Shown in pieces: positions 41,330 to 50,659 of a stretch of 64,000 nt of DNA. The stretch spans positions 1-64,000 of IMG/VR virus record IMGVR_UViG_3300027608_000014; one strand, 5' to 3'. The stretch comes from a virus. The translations under genes and the position numbers were made by a program. A model generated the notes under the pieces. The model was not told the DNA's origin. It worked only from the letters and a program-made list of their open reading frames with translations, and did no database searches. Each line of letters begins with the position of its first letter. Positions within the stretch are counted from its first letter, which is position 1.

Positions 41330-42802
41330 ATGGTAATTATTGGATCAGCAGGTAACTTAGTTATCCCAAGTGGAAGGCTGGTACCCAAGGGTGGTGGCAG
41401 TGGAATTCCTATCACCTCGTTTTCGGGATCTTTTGTCGTAGGATCTATTCCAACATGCAGGGTCGGAATTCCTATTGAGTTTCTCGGTGACATTCCAGAT
41501 GACGCCACCACCAAACTATACCAGGTTAAGGTGGGCTCTGCGGGCAAAGAGTACGATATTTTTACTGGTTACATCTCAGGACGAGCTGGAAGGATAACTG
41601 GACGATCGATTGAGGCTGGAGTCAGCTTGGTACACCCAGCAAGGGACATGGACACAATGAGACTGTTGGCTCCTGGAATGCACTCTCATGGTAAAATGGA
41701 TTACTCGTATACAACCAAACCAAGTGGTGACGGAAGCAAACCGGGCACGGTTAATAATTGGTACTATAGCGGTAACAGTTCGGCGCCGCTTCCAAAGCAA
41801 ATCATCGATGGAATCATTAAGACGCTGACGTTCAGAAACACTACTACCAACACCCAAGGCCTTGGAGGCGCTAGCAAGACAATAAGTTACGCTCGTACAA
41901 TTGCCCTCCTAGGATCGATCAAGTGTCTAAATGGTGCACTAACAAGGGTTCCTTTTAGGATAGAGCATTCAATCAATACTGCTGTGAACAATGAGGTGGA
42001 GGGGTCATTTCGGACTCAGTCCAGTTTGTGGAATTCTATTGTCAATATTCTTGGTCAATTCGGACTCTACGTAATCTGTGATCACAATGGAGACACACTG
42101 GTGTCAGCTGACGTAACAAACTTTGAGCCACCTGAGAAAAATTATTTTTACTCTAATCAGATTTATAGCATGGATCAGTCCTCGTCCTTTGGCAGAAACG
42201 TCAAAGAAGTTAGACTACTAAATCAAGATCACAGATCGCCAGAGGGTGGGTCGTCTGTCTCGTTGCTGGCCACCTATAGCTACCCAGATCCACCGACCGA
42301 CCCGGATGGTGGAACTGTAGTAATTAATCTGCCGCCATGGCTTAGTCCACTTAATGATGCCACCAGGATATACCCTGGAGGTGGACCTCCTATCCCGATC
42401 TCCCCAACCAACCCATCTCCGAAGCCATCTGGATCCGTTCCCAGGCCGTCTGATGCAGCCGAAGTCAGTCAGATCTACAAGGACTTCGCCCAAGCCACCT
42501 ACAATAATGAGAGGAACAAGTGGAAAAGCATGACGTTCTCTGGTCCACTACTGCCCAATGTAACCCCAGGTACCACTGTCTGGGTTCAACCGTACAGTGG
42601 CGCTATAGCCCTAAGTAAAAAAGAGATTAGAGATGCATCAACATTCTCTGGATACGTATCCTCCGTCATGCATCGTATTGATGTAGGGAGCAAATCTATG
42701 TCCACTACTCTGACCCTTAGGAATGTCAGCAATGTGACATCAGCCCTGAATATTACTTCTCATCCCATTTTTTCAGACGTTAAGGCGTTTGTGTTGGCTT
42801 GA
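41330..42802 (+). CDS. Baseplate hub protein (gp27/gpD-like) candidate
   Basis: 490 residues. The N-terminal ~110 residues fit the beta-barrel of late-control protein D (VGSIPTCRVGIPIEFLGDIP; KVGSAGKEYDIFTGYISGRAGRITGRSIEAGVSLVHPARDMD: 'phi-x-G-x-I...G' strands). The middle has a helical part (WNSIVNILGQFGLYVICDHN) and a Pro-rich linker (PGGGPPIPISPTNPSPKP); the C-terminal ~80 residues are again beta (GTTVWVQPYSGAIALSKK; GYVSSVMHRIDVGSKSMSTTL). In such phages this trimer connects the spike to the tube. Assignment from architecture and place. Confidence 0.65.
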   Translation: MVIIGSAGNLVIPSGRLVPKGGGSGIPITSFSGSFVVGSIPTCRVGIPIEFLGDIPDDATTKLYQVKVGSAGKEYDIFTGYISGRAGRITGRSIEAGVSLVHPARDMDTMRLLAPGMHSHGKMDYSYTTKPSGDGSKPGTVNNWYYSGNSSAPLPKQIIDGIIKTLTFRNTTTNTQGLGGASKTISYARTIALLGSIKCLNGALTRVPFRIEHSINTAVNNEVEGSFRTQSSLWNSIVNILGQFGLYVICDHNGDTLVSADVTNFEPPEKNYFYSNQIYSMDQSSSFGRNVKEVRLLNQDHRSPEGGSSVSLLATYSYPDPPTDPDGGTVVINLPPWLSPLNDATRIYPGGGPPIPISPTNPSPKPSGSVPRPSDAAEVSQIYKDFAQATYNNERNKWKSMTFSGPLLPNVTPGTTVWVQPYSGAIALSKKEIRDASTFSGYVSSVMHRIDVGSKSMSTTLTLRNVSNVTSALNITSHPIFSDVKAFVLA

Positions 42803-42823
42803 CTAATTCACCTCTGATAGAGT
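42794..42823 (+). promoter_or_regulatory. Candidate promoter, leaderless start of sigma gene
   Basis: TTGGCT (42794-42799), 18-base spacer, TAGAGT (42818-42823), then 6 bases to GTG 42830, so the transcript would begin at the start codon. Confidence 0.4.
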
Positions 42824-42829
42824 CTATCT

Positions 42830-43660
42830 GTGCCCGAGTCTCTTGAAATCGAATCTGAAGTAGATCCCGAACAGCATGCTGCCGAAGTAGGAGCCATGCC
42901 GCATCAGGACGCCCTAGGCCAGTGGCAGAATTGGAAGCGCAAGCCTGGCCCTGAGTCCATGGCTAAGGTGCTAAACTCTGTAAGGCCGATCATCAATAAA
43001 TCAGTGTCTAAGTTTCCAAAGTACAACTCAGCCATTCTTGGTGGTGAAGCTAAGCGACTGGCTATTGGGGCAATCAAGACCTTTGATCCTGAGCGTGGGG
43101 CATCACTACCAACGCACATTTACGGTCACCTAAAGTCTCTGGGAAGATTCGCCAGTGACGTTGGCCCTGCCGTTCGCAAGAGCCGTCTAGAGCGGGATCG
43201 CACATCTGAGTACCTCGGTGCTGTTCGTGATCTAACAGAGATCAACAACCGTGAACCATCAGACGATGAGCTCAGAGATCGCCTCTTAGTTGATCGTAAA
43301 ACTCTATCCAAGATGAGACTTGCAGCTAGCGGTGAGGTTGCCGAGAGTCAGCTTGATTACCTACCCAGTCAAGAAGAGGAAGATCCAAGAGTAGGTATGT
43401 GGACCAATTATGTTTATCACGACCTGGACTCAACTGGCAAGTTGATCATGGACTACAAGCTTGGACGCAATGGGCGACCAATGCTTGGGACTGAAGCGGC
43501 TGCTGCTAAACTTGGAATGAACCCAGATTATTTAAACCGTAGAGCTGGAGAGATTTCCAAGAGAATACTTGATGGCGTAAATGCATCTCAAGCGTCTAGG
43601 GCGAATCCTAAACTAGACAGAGAGCTTGGACTAGGCGAAATGGCACTAGGAGAAGAATAA
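42830..43660 (+). CDS. Sigma-70-family factor
   Basis: 276 residues from a GTG start. Residues 45-115 match sigma region 2 (KRLAIGAIKTFDPERGASLPTHIYGHLKSLGRF, with the hallmark F-D-P-E-R-G at 85-90). Residues about 125-170 match region 3 (LTEINNREPSDDELRDRLLV). Residues about 198-250 resemble region 4 (LDSTGKLIMDYKLG... TEAAAAKLGMNPDYLNRRAG). It would direct RNA polymerase to phage promoters, probably late ones, possibly with the phage's own beta'-type subunit. Its location inside the baseplate cluster is unusual. It may start without leader. The next ATG overlaps its stop (TAATG). Confidence 0.85.
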   Translation: MPESLEIESEVDPEQHAAEVGAMPHQDALGQWQNWKRKPGPESMAKVLNSVRPIINKSVSKFPKYNSAILGGEAKRLAIGAIKTFDPERGASLPTHIYGHLKSLGRFASDVGPAVRKSRLERDRTSEYLGAVRDLTEINNREPSDDELRDRLLVDRKTLSKMRLAASGEVAESQLDYLPSQEEEDPRVGMWTNYVYHDLDSTGKLIMDYKLGRNGRPMLGTEAAAAKLGMNPDYLNRRAGEISKRILDGVNASQASRANPKLDRELGLGEMALGEE

Positions 43661-44040
43661 TGGCTAAAAATTCTATACAGGCAGTTCATAAGCTAATTAG
43701 CCGACTGGGAGTGTCGTTTGGCTCTAGAGGATCAGCTCTTCAGGGTAAGAGCGATGACGAGGACTTTTTCGAGAAAGAGACTTCAATGACCGAGATCTTC
43801 GATTTGTTTGATCGAAGTGAGTACGTCTTGGAACTTAAGAAGATAGATGGAAAGGTCTATCCGATTAAAGATCGAATTGCCAACAAGAGCCCGACCGAAT
43901 TTATGGCTGGCTTGGAACGTGACGTACGCGCTAGCTATTGCAGTCGACTGGATAACTATCGCTCAGCAGCTTTATCCAAGCAGATGCCCAGTGCGTTCTT
44001 CGGTAGCTATGCAGCCATGATTAGATCAGTATCATCATAA
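43660..44040 (+). CDS. Small baseplate-region protein, unknown
   Basis: 126 residues, mixed charged helix (SDDEDFFEKETSMTEIFDLF; PTEFMAGLERDVRASYCSRL) with a basic N-terminus. It overlaps the sigma stop by one base and ends one base before the gp25-like gene's ATG (TAA-T-ATG). In T4-like order a wedge component such as gp53 would be near here, but there is no sequence evidence for that identity. Confidence 0.65.
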   Translation: MAKNSIQAVHKLISRLGVSFGSRGSALQGKSDDEDFFEKETSMTEIFDLFDRSEYVLELKKIDGKVYPIKDRIANKSPTEFMAGLERDVRASYCSRLDNYRSAALSKQMPSAFFGSYAAMIRSVSS

Positions 44041-44041
44041 T

Positions 44042-44506
44042 ATGGCCATCACTGGAACGTCCAAAAACTACACGGGTCGAAAAGTAGACCTAAGTCTCTA
44101 TCCTGAGCTTACCGTCAACGGTAACAAAGTGTCTGCTGGCGCTCCGTACTCTCGTGCCATAGCCGGTCCGTCAAAGGTGGCGCAAAACTTTGCTAGAATT
44201 CTACTTACACCACTCGGCAAGTATCGAGGAAATCCAGACCTTGGCAGTAACTTCATGCAGCGTATCCAGAATGGCGCGGTGAAGTACGACGTCGACCTAC
44301 TCCACTTATTCGCTGGTGAATCACTTGGCGTCATGGATTTCATGAGCAGCAACGAACCAGAATCGTCGCCTGACGATGAGCGCATCCTCTCTGTTGAGAT
44401 GACAAAGTACTCAGCAATGAGGGGATCATTCAGTATGACGGTAGAGCTAAAAACAAGAGGCGGCGATTCCGTCTTATTTCTGCTGCCTGTAGTCTGGAGT
44501 AATTAA
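44042..44506 (+). CDS. Baseplate wedge protein, gp25/gpW-like
   Basis: 154 residues. The family signature is LLTPLGKYRGNPDLGSNFMQ (about 59-78): gp25/GPW proteins have 'l-l-T-x-x-G-x-R-x-x-x-P-x-x-G' followed by a helix. Residues 100-150 have ERILSVEMTKYSAMRGSFSMTVEL, the usual two-strand end. It forms the wedge core with the gp6-like protein encoded next, as is normal in contractile systems. One base lies between its stop and that gene. Confidence 0.85.
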   Translation: MAITGTSKNYTGRKVDLSLYPELTVNGNKVSAGAPYSRAIAGPSKVAQNFARILLTPLGKYRGNPDLGSNFMQRIQNGAVKYDVDLLHLFAGESLGVMDFMSSNEPESSPDDERILSVEMTKYSAMRGSFSMTVELKTRGGDSVLFLLPVVWSN

Positions 44507-44507
44507 T

Positions 44508-46148
44508 ATGGCCATCATCGACTCTCTCTCTTTTGTTCCAGGCATCAACCTGAACGATCTCTCCTTTACAGACGAAGAAATCGCTAGATCTGAAGCACTT
44601 ATTGCAGAGTCTATTTCTGCACGACACCCTTCACTGGACGTTTCACCAACGACCAGCCTATATGACCTACAGGCACGCCCCGGTGCCATTGAGTATCTAA
44701 ATAACCGAGCCATGAGCCTTGCTATCCAGGCGACGCAGAGCCTCAAGGGCGTGCAAGAGAACCCTGAGCTGGCTAGTAACGATGTTGTAGACGCTATTCT
44801 TTCAAATTACAGTATTACTAGAAGATCTGGAGTGGTCGCCACGGGATCGGTAAAGATCGACGTTAGTCAAGACGTCGCGTACTCAATACTGGCCACTGAA
44901 GGATTCACCTCAGCCTCTGGAGCCAAGTTTTATCCCGATGCTGACTATCTAGTAACATCTGGTCAATCTGAGGGTAACCTGCAGCTACGTCCAGCTGACT
45001 CACAGAATGACCAATTTTACTTCATTCTTCCATTGATCGCCTCAGAGGTTGGCGTGGACTCGCAACTTGCCGACAACGTAGAGCTAGTACCAGACGTTCC
45101 TGTTCCAAACTTTATTTCGGCCTACAGTTTTGGGGCATTTACTGGGGCTATCAATGAGGAGACCAATGACGAACTGATTGCTCGAATCCCTGAGGCCATC
45201 TCAGCAAAGAACCGGGTATCTAAGGTTTCTCTGTCCTCTGAACTAAGAAGCGCATTCACTTCTGTGATAGATGTAAGCGTTCAGGGGTACGGCGACGCTG
45301 CCCTGCTAAGAGGATCAGGAACGATCCTGCCGATCAAGAGCGGTGGATTTGCCGATGTGTGGGTCAGAACGTCTTTAGCGGCCGTTTCTGTTTCTACTGA
45401 CGTAATCGCTACACTCAACAGCGTTAGTGGCACGGGAAGAGGCACTTGTAGCTGCACAGTTGCTGAGACTGATCACCCTGGACACTTCTTTGTCGCTTCT
45501 GTCAGGGCATCCGAAAGAGCAGGGTTGCTTGGAACCTACGGGGTCACTAGCCAGACCAAGTCTATTACAACATCTGGCCATAAAAACGCTTCAGTGTCAC
45601 AAGGAGCCTTTGGAAAGTATCAATCTACAGAGGTAGTCTTCGTAATCGACCCAGAAGCTGGCCAGGCATTCCCAGTTGTCGGCGAGGAGTTCTCAGTGTC
45701 AGTTGAAACTATTGGAATTCCACAAATTGACAAGATCCAAGATTTTATTGATGATCCAGATACCAGGGCTGCCGGTGTGGATTACTTAGTGAGAGCTTCG
45801 GTTCCCTGTTTGGTTTGGTTGTCACCAATTACTGTCAACGCTGAAGACGGAACTGACGAGGAAGCCATCAGAACGGCAATCTTCTCTTATATCAACAACA
45901 TTCCAATGGGAGAGTCGCTATTCATTGATGGTATCGTGATGGCAATTCGCTCAGTGAGTGGAGTGAACAATGTAATTTTGCCAATCAGAGTAAACGGTAG
46001 GATCTTCTGTCCAGATGGCAGTTCGATCAACCTAACGAGTGAGAGCATCTTGACCGCTCCGTCACGCCCAGACATCCAGGTTGTCCCGAGGACTGTGGCT
46101 TTCTACGTTTCCATTGACGACATTCCGATAAGCGTTATCCTCTCCTAA
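44508..46148 (+). CDS. Baseplate wedge protein, gp6/gpJ-like
   Basis: 546 residues. The J-like family features are visible: helical N-terminus (AIQATQSLKGVQENPELASNDVVDAILSNY), NEETNDELIARIPEAISAKN (about 215-235; typical 'E-T-D-e-e-l-r-x-R'), and the strand region TSVIDVSVQGYGDAALLRG. The C-terminal ~150 residues (ADGTDEEAIRTAIFSYINNIPMGESLFIDGIVMAIRSVSGVNN-like) fit the J wedge tip: I-F-S-Y-I-N-N-I-P-M-G then GVNNVILPI. Size is close to the T4 gp6 class. Together with the gp25-like protein it makes the wedge. Confidence 0.85.
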   Translation: MAIIDSLSFVPGINLNDLSFTDEEIARSEALIAESISARHPSLDVSPTTSLYDLQARPGAIEYLNNRAMSLAIQATQSLKGVQENPELASNDVVDAILSNYSITRRSGVVATGSVKIDVSQDVAYSILATEGFTSASGAKFYPDADYLVTSGQSEGNLQLRPADSQNDQFYFILPLIASEVGVDSQLADNVELVPDVPVPNFISAYSFGAFTGAINEETNDELIARIPEAISAKNRVSKVSLSSELRSAFTSVIDVSVQGYGDAALLRGSGTILPIKSGGFADVWVRTSLAAVSVSTDVIATLNSVSGTGRGTCSCTVAETDHPGHFFVASVRASERAGLLGTYGVTSQTKSITTSGHKNASVSQGAFGKYQSTEVVFVIDPEAGQAFPVVGEEFSVSVETIGIPQIDKIQDFIDDPDTRAAGVDYLVRASVPCLVWLSPITVNAEDGTDEEAIRTAIFSYINNIPMGESLFIDGIVMAIRSVSGVNNVILPIRVNGRIFCPDGSSINLTSESILTAPSRPDIQVVPRTVAFYVSIDDIPISVILS

Positions 46149-46149
46149 T

Positions 46150-47838
46150 ATGGCTGGTGATTTTACTGACGGAATCAACTTTTCCAATTATCTTTCTAGT
46201 TTCTGGTTTCAGATGTTTTCTGATCCAGAGATGGTGATCGGTATTGGTGACGCCTATGCCCGTCAGCTATCTCAACACTATCAGGACTTCGCAGAAACAG
46301 TTAACTCCGTATCAGTAAGGGACATCGATCCATTCCACACTGAGCTAGTTTATCCAATCTTCATTCGACAGTCTGAGTTCTCAGCAGGCATAAGGCCGCT
46401 TAAATTCGGAGAAAATGCCGTTTTCGGTCCACAGCCTGCAGGAAGAACGTTCAAAGAGGGCACTACTCTAGATTTTGGACGAAAGGCAGCACTGGCTCCA
46501 GTTTACTACGCCGATCTGCCGGATGACTTAGTTGATGCAGGAACGACTATTCTCAATCGACTGCACAACCCCAGCGTAATTCTGATTAATGGGTTAGACT
46601 ATGTCTTTCAGGATGGTGTCATTGTATTCAAGGAGGACATTTTTAATAACGATTTGATCGCCAAGAGGACGACGGCTACCAGCAATGGCTCAGCTGACTC
46701 AGAGATCGTGCTATGGGCAACGAACGTTCATATCGAGAAGCTCCAGCTGTATAGAAGTTTTGGCCACCTTTTCTTTGGAAAGTCAGTCAAAGGTCCAGCT
46801 CTCAAGGCGGCTCTGAAGTCAATCTTTGCTCTATATTCAGGCGGCCCATCTATCGCCAGGCTCGACAGTTTTGTGGCAGTTGCGTGCGGATTCCCTGTAA
46901 CCGCTGAAGCCTCAGAGACCGTAATGTCAATCGAGCGCCTAGGAACAGCACAGATCGTAATCACTGATAAGGCGGCATACAGCGTAACTCCCAGCTTGAC
47001 GCTCCGTGACTCTGTCATTGTCGGAGCTACACTGACCGCAGGAAGTCCATTGACCACGGCCACCGAAGTGATCGATCGGGTATCCAGCCCTCTGTGGTGG
47101 AACGGCATTGATGGAATCACAGTTGATAAGGGGCTTATGTTGGCAGGAGTGCCGCCCCTTGGATTCTTGAATCAAGAGTATCCGGTAACACTAGACGGAA
47201 CTATCTCTATTAATGGAGTTAGTCGACAGCTTTGCAGATTTTATTTGGCTGGAACTGAGTCTGGAATAGAAGCCTTCTGGGATAAAACCAAAGAGCTGGG
47301 CATTGCATCTGATGAGTTCCTTGCCGAGATCCTGTGGACAGGCGCCAATCTAGTTGATGGAAACGGTGACCCAGATTACGATCAAGACCTGTATGTCAAT
47401 CCCATGCAGATACTCAACGATCTGATCGGAGACAGCCTCATAATCGTCAAAATCAACGAAGACATTACTAGTGATGTTGCCTCTATGTTGCGACTTCTTC
47501 GTCAGACCATCCCGTCGTTCTGCACCATTATTGTCTTAATCAACATTAACATAGAGGACTCGTATTCCCTAGTCTCAGACTCCGAGACGGCCCCAGAAAT
47601 CGAACAACTGGAGTTTGTTGATGGCAGATCTTTGTTTATCAATGACACTGCCAGCTTTGACGCTACTACTCAAGGATTCTGGGAAAATCGAGACTCAGAG
47701 ACAGGAGAGTTACTCACTAAGACACCAGAGGCTATCTCCCTTGGAATCTCTCCCTCAATCCTCGTCGATACGGTTGACCTTGGGGGCGCTTCAGTTTATG
47801 CTGAAAGTGTTACAGCTCGTCTCGAACCTACCTGTTAA
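46150..47838 (+). CDS. Baseplate wedge component, unknown family
   Basis: 562 residues, one base after the gp6-like gene. N-terminus has a helix (YLSSFWFQMFSDPEMVIGIGDAYARQLSQHYQDF), then many beta strands, DNDLIAKRTTATS and a repetitive C-terminal tail. The order wedge-J then this protein matches gpI/gp7-type neighbours, which anchor tail fibres. It ends with EDSYSLVSDSETAPEIEQLEFVDG and a beta tail. No more specific motif. Confidence 0.7.
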   Translation: MAGDFTDGINFSNYLSSFWFQMFSDPEMVIGIGDAYARQLSQHYQDFAETVNSVSVRDIDPFHTELVYPIFIRQSEFSAGIRPLKFGENAVFGPQPAGRTFKEGTTLDFGRKAALAPVYYADLPDDLVDAGTTILNRLHNPSVILINGLDYVFQDGVIVFKEDIFNNDLIAKRTTATSNGSADSEIVLWATNVHIEKLQLYRSFGHLFFGKSVKGPALKAALKSIFALYSGGPSIARLDSFVAVACGFPVTAEASETVMSIERLGTAQIVITDKAAYSVTPSLTLRDSVIVGATLTAGSPLTTATEVIDRVSSPLWWNGIDGITVDKGLMLAGVPPLGFLNQEYPVTLDGTISINGVSRQLCRFYLAGTESGIEAFWDKTKELGIASDEFLAEILWTGANLVDGNGDPDYDQDLYVNPMQILNDLIGDSLIIVKINEDITSDVASMLRLLRQTIPSFCTIIVLININIEDSYSLVSDSETAPEIEQLEFVDGRSLFINDTASFDATTQGFWENRDSETGELLTKTPEAISLGISPSILVDTVDLGGASVYAESVTARLEPTC

Positions 47839-47846
47839 ATCCATTC

Positions 47847-48434
47847 ATGAACTTAGATTGCACTGTCCTCGCCGGTCATACAAACGACAAGACCGGAATA
47901 TTCTCTCCGGTATCAACCCAGCGTAATATGGTCATGTACCAGGGCGCCGACATCATTGCTTCACTTCTCAGTGGGGATCAAAGTGCCGCCCTATCTCACA
48001 TGTACTTTCATTACTCGAATGATGGTGATACCACTCCAGCCGCTCCGCCTCTAGACAGGACCATGGGCGGAAGTTGGTTTTATGACGAAGTGGATGGTGC
48101 TGATTACTATGACTGGCTTCGCGTTCCGATCATCACCGCTCCAAGACTATTTAGGTCTCCCTCCAATTCTTCTAACTATGCGGCTAATGGCATCTATTTA
48201 ACGGCCACAGCCGCAGCGTCAGAGTCAATGCACGGAGAGAGCCCGCAAGGCAATGAGTTTGGTTCCGGCGCGTCTCCCTCGCCAAGTATTGTGTTTGCTG
48301 CCGCACTAGTCTCTGCTGCGAATCCATCCTTTCCATCGCAGGACAGAATCTTTTCTCGAGTTAATCTTGTGACACCCTTGACCACTGTTGCTGGCTCCCA
48401 GCCAACCATCTTCTGGTCTGTAAGCATCTCATAA
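47847..48434 (+). CDS. Baseplate/tail protein, unknown
   Basis: 195 residues from ATG 47847. N-terminus TVLAGHTNDKTGIFSPVSTQ, then an aromatic, Asp-rich middle (MGGSWFYDEVDGADYYDWLR) and a Ser/Ala-rich end. Its stop overlaps the next ATG by one base (TAATG). Likely a baseplate periphery or fibre-attachment protein from context only. Confidence 0.7.
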   Translation: MNLDCTVLAGHTNDKTGIFSPVSTQRNMVMYQGADIIASLLSGDQSAALSHMYFHYSNDGDTTPAAPPLDRTMGGSWFYDEVDGADYYDWLRVPIITAPRLFRSPSNSSNYAANGIYLTATAAASESMHGESPQGNEFGSGASPSPSIVFAAALVSAANPSFPSQDRIFSRVNLVTPLTTVAGSQPTIFWSVSIS

Positions 48435-50656
48435 TGGCAAGTCCTCAATACTGGAAAACAAGCGTCCGTCCCATTGTGGACGGCGAGAGTGTAAATGCTC
48501 AGGTTGCTAATCGAGCGATTCAGGATCAGACCTCAAGAGAGGAGTTTCTTTACGGTCAGATTCAGAACCTTAACCTAACCAGCGGTAGAGTAGTTAAGGC
48601 TGGAGTTGCAATTCACTCTAGCGCGGCACTTTATGATATTGTTTACTTTGACACTGTCTCTGAGTCGTGGGCCCCAGCACTAGCTGAGTACACTGAGGTG
48701 GACGGTGAGCCGGTCCCAACTGATCGCTCGTTCGCAACAGGGATGATACTAAGTCTCTCAGCTGGATTTGGTGATGTTCTGCTCTTTGGACAAATTCTGG
48801 TCTCAGGAACCCTGATGGACTATGCAATCGATTTTCTGGAACTCCTGGATACCGCTGAATTCTCTCTGACCCCAGGAGCATACTATCTGTCCCGTAAGAT
48901 TGCCGGTAAGATCTCCCGTGTCCCCGCCGCCCCGACTGTGCATATTGGAAACTTCAATAGCACCAACTTCTTCTTTAATCCTAATCATAAAAGCTTTCAA
49001 GAGAGTCACTTCCATTATGCCTTTGATCTAGATTCAATTCCATCGGCTAGTCAGAACTATGACGAGACAGGATGGTTTCAGTTTGTGGCTGGTGGGACAA
49101 AGTTCGTTGATTACTTCAACCGAAACACCAACACTAGCCCGCCACTGATCATTGCCACTATCAGATGGACTGGAGCGGTCGTACCAACTGACTGTAGGGT
49201 TGAAATTTATCGATCGTCGGCTGGAAGGTTCTCAGCTGTAGTTATCAGTGACGGCATTGACTATAACAATCCTCAGAGCGCTGGGGTCTACAATGACACC
49301 GTAATCACCGACCAGCTATGGCCGCAGTACGGAGAATATATCTCTATTGGTACTACCGGACTCGAAGTCGCCTTCTTGCGTAATGACGGAGTCTATGGCA
49401 GCGGAACAAGCCTCTCGGCTGATGCTGAGTCATTAATTCCAAATGCTACTGATAAGTTTAAATTCTTTCTGCCTAACGATCTACATGGCTGGACAAATGT
49501 AAACACTCTAGACATCAACTCCCCAGTAGGAGCAGTCTATCGGTACGTCATCGAGGGGCAGAAGTTACTCGATATGGCCTTTCCGCCACTACCACTCTCC
49601 AGTGCAATCATCGAGTCGAATGGAATTAGCCTGCAGCGGGGGGAGGACTTTATCATCAGCCTGGCCGGAATCTGGTGGATCCCAAGCGATGACTATGCGC
49701 CTTGGCCATCAGACTACAGAGCTGACGGTGTTGGTATGGTGGATAACAACGCTCGCTCTCTGAAGATCCACTTTTCAAGGGCCACGACTTCAAATGTCGC
49801 AGCGGGCGTTCAGAGCCTGAGGAGTAACACTCCTGCCTTGGTTATTGCCAAGTGCCCAACTGGAGAGCCCGCAGAAGATGGACCTCTAAGTATCGATCTA
49901 AATCTTAGCCTACAGGTTGATACCGATGTTACTGAATCTAAAGATCTTGCTCTTGTCGGCGTAGACGGGCTGACGTTCCTAACCGGACCAATTGTCACTG
50001 AGCTTGTGGCTGGCTCTGGAATCGCACTCGAGAGACTGTCTTCATCACTTATCCCAAACTCATCCAGGTTTACTGGTAAGGTCAGGGTCAGCAGAATGGA
50101 TGTCAATCTTGAGGGAGAAATCTCATCAATTGCCCTTCGTAACGCCAAGGAAGAAAAGGGTTCTTTCTTTCCATACGTCTCATTCCCACCACCAAGTAGA
50201 ACCGCAAGTGGCATTACAGCCAGCTTCAAGATACCAATCACAGGCGTTACCATGGGTGGCCTAACAGTCTCGACGCAAGTGCTCGGCTCAGTCAGTGCCA
50301 CTGCTGACAGAACGGCCATATTCAAGGCGGTGTATCATGCTGTCAGACCAGGATTCAATGTCGGCACCTTCGTCGAGGGAAACGCTTTCGCGGTCCAATA
50401 CTGGACAGTGCTCTTAGCCACTGGCTATTCGGCACTTAATGTTCTGAGTAATGAGGTGCAAGGTGATGAAATCACCGCGACAACCATTGCAGCTGACTAC
50501 CCATCTTCCTTGGTTGCAATAGACACAGGAGCTACCCTTAAGGATGGAGACATCATTGCTGTAACCATCACCAGAGTAACTAATGATGGAGGATCGGGTA
50601 CAGATAATTACGCTGGTGATATTGGGTTTGCCGGTCTTCGTTGGGTAATTGCATAA
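48434..50656 (+). CDS. Large fibre/baseplate protein
   Basis: 740 residues. The opening (SPQYWKTSVRPIVDGESVNAQVANRAIQDQTSREEFLYGQI) is the common N-terminal block of phage proteins that attach at the baseplate: 'Y-W-x-x...V-x-D-G-E-x-V-x-A...N-R...R...L-y'. Then follow beta domains of receptor-binding type, a Trp-rich motif (ISLAGIWWIPSDDYAPWPSDY), and a C-terminal fibre-like domain ending DNYAGDIGFAGLRWVIA. Probably a major tail fibre or baseplate spike with enzymatic or binding activity unknown. Confidence 0.78.
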   Translation: MASPQYWKTSVRPIVDGESVNAQVANRAIQDQTSREEFLYGQIQNLNLTSGRVVKAGVAIHSSAALYDIVYFDTVSESWAPALAEYTEVDGEPVPTDRSFATGMILSLSAGFGDVLLFGQILVSGTLMDYAIDFLELLDTAEFSLTPGAYYLSRKIAGKISRVPAAPTVHIGNFNSTNFFFNPNHKSFQESHFHYAFDLDSIPSASQNYDETGWFQFVAGGTKFVDYFNRNTNTSPPLIIATIRWTGAVVPTDCRVEIYRSSAGRFSAVVISDGIDYNNPQSAGVYNDTVITDQLWPQYGEYISIGTTGLEVAFLRNDGVYGSGTSLSADAESLIPNATDKFKFFLPNDLHGWTNVNTLDINSPVGAVYRYVIEGQKLLDMAFPPLPLSSAIIESNGISLQRGEDFIISLAGIWWIPSDDYAPWPSDYRADGVGMVDNNARSLKIHFSRATTSNVAAGVQSLRSNTPALVIAKCPTGEPAEDGPLSIDLNLSLQVDTDVTESKDLALVGVDGLTFLTGPIVTELVAGSGIALERLSSSLIPNSSRFTGKVRVSRMDVNLEGEISSIALRNAKEEKGSFFPYVSFPPPSRTASGITASFKIPITGVTMGGLTVSTQVLGSVSATADRTAIFKAVYHAVRPGFNVGTFVEGNAFAVQYWTVLLATGYSALNVLSNEVQGDEITATTIAADYPSSLVAIDTGATLKDGDIIAVTITRVTNDGGSGTDNYAGDIGFAGLRWVIA

Positions 50657-50659
50657 TGT

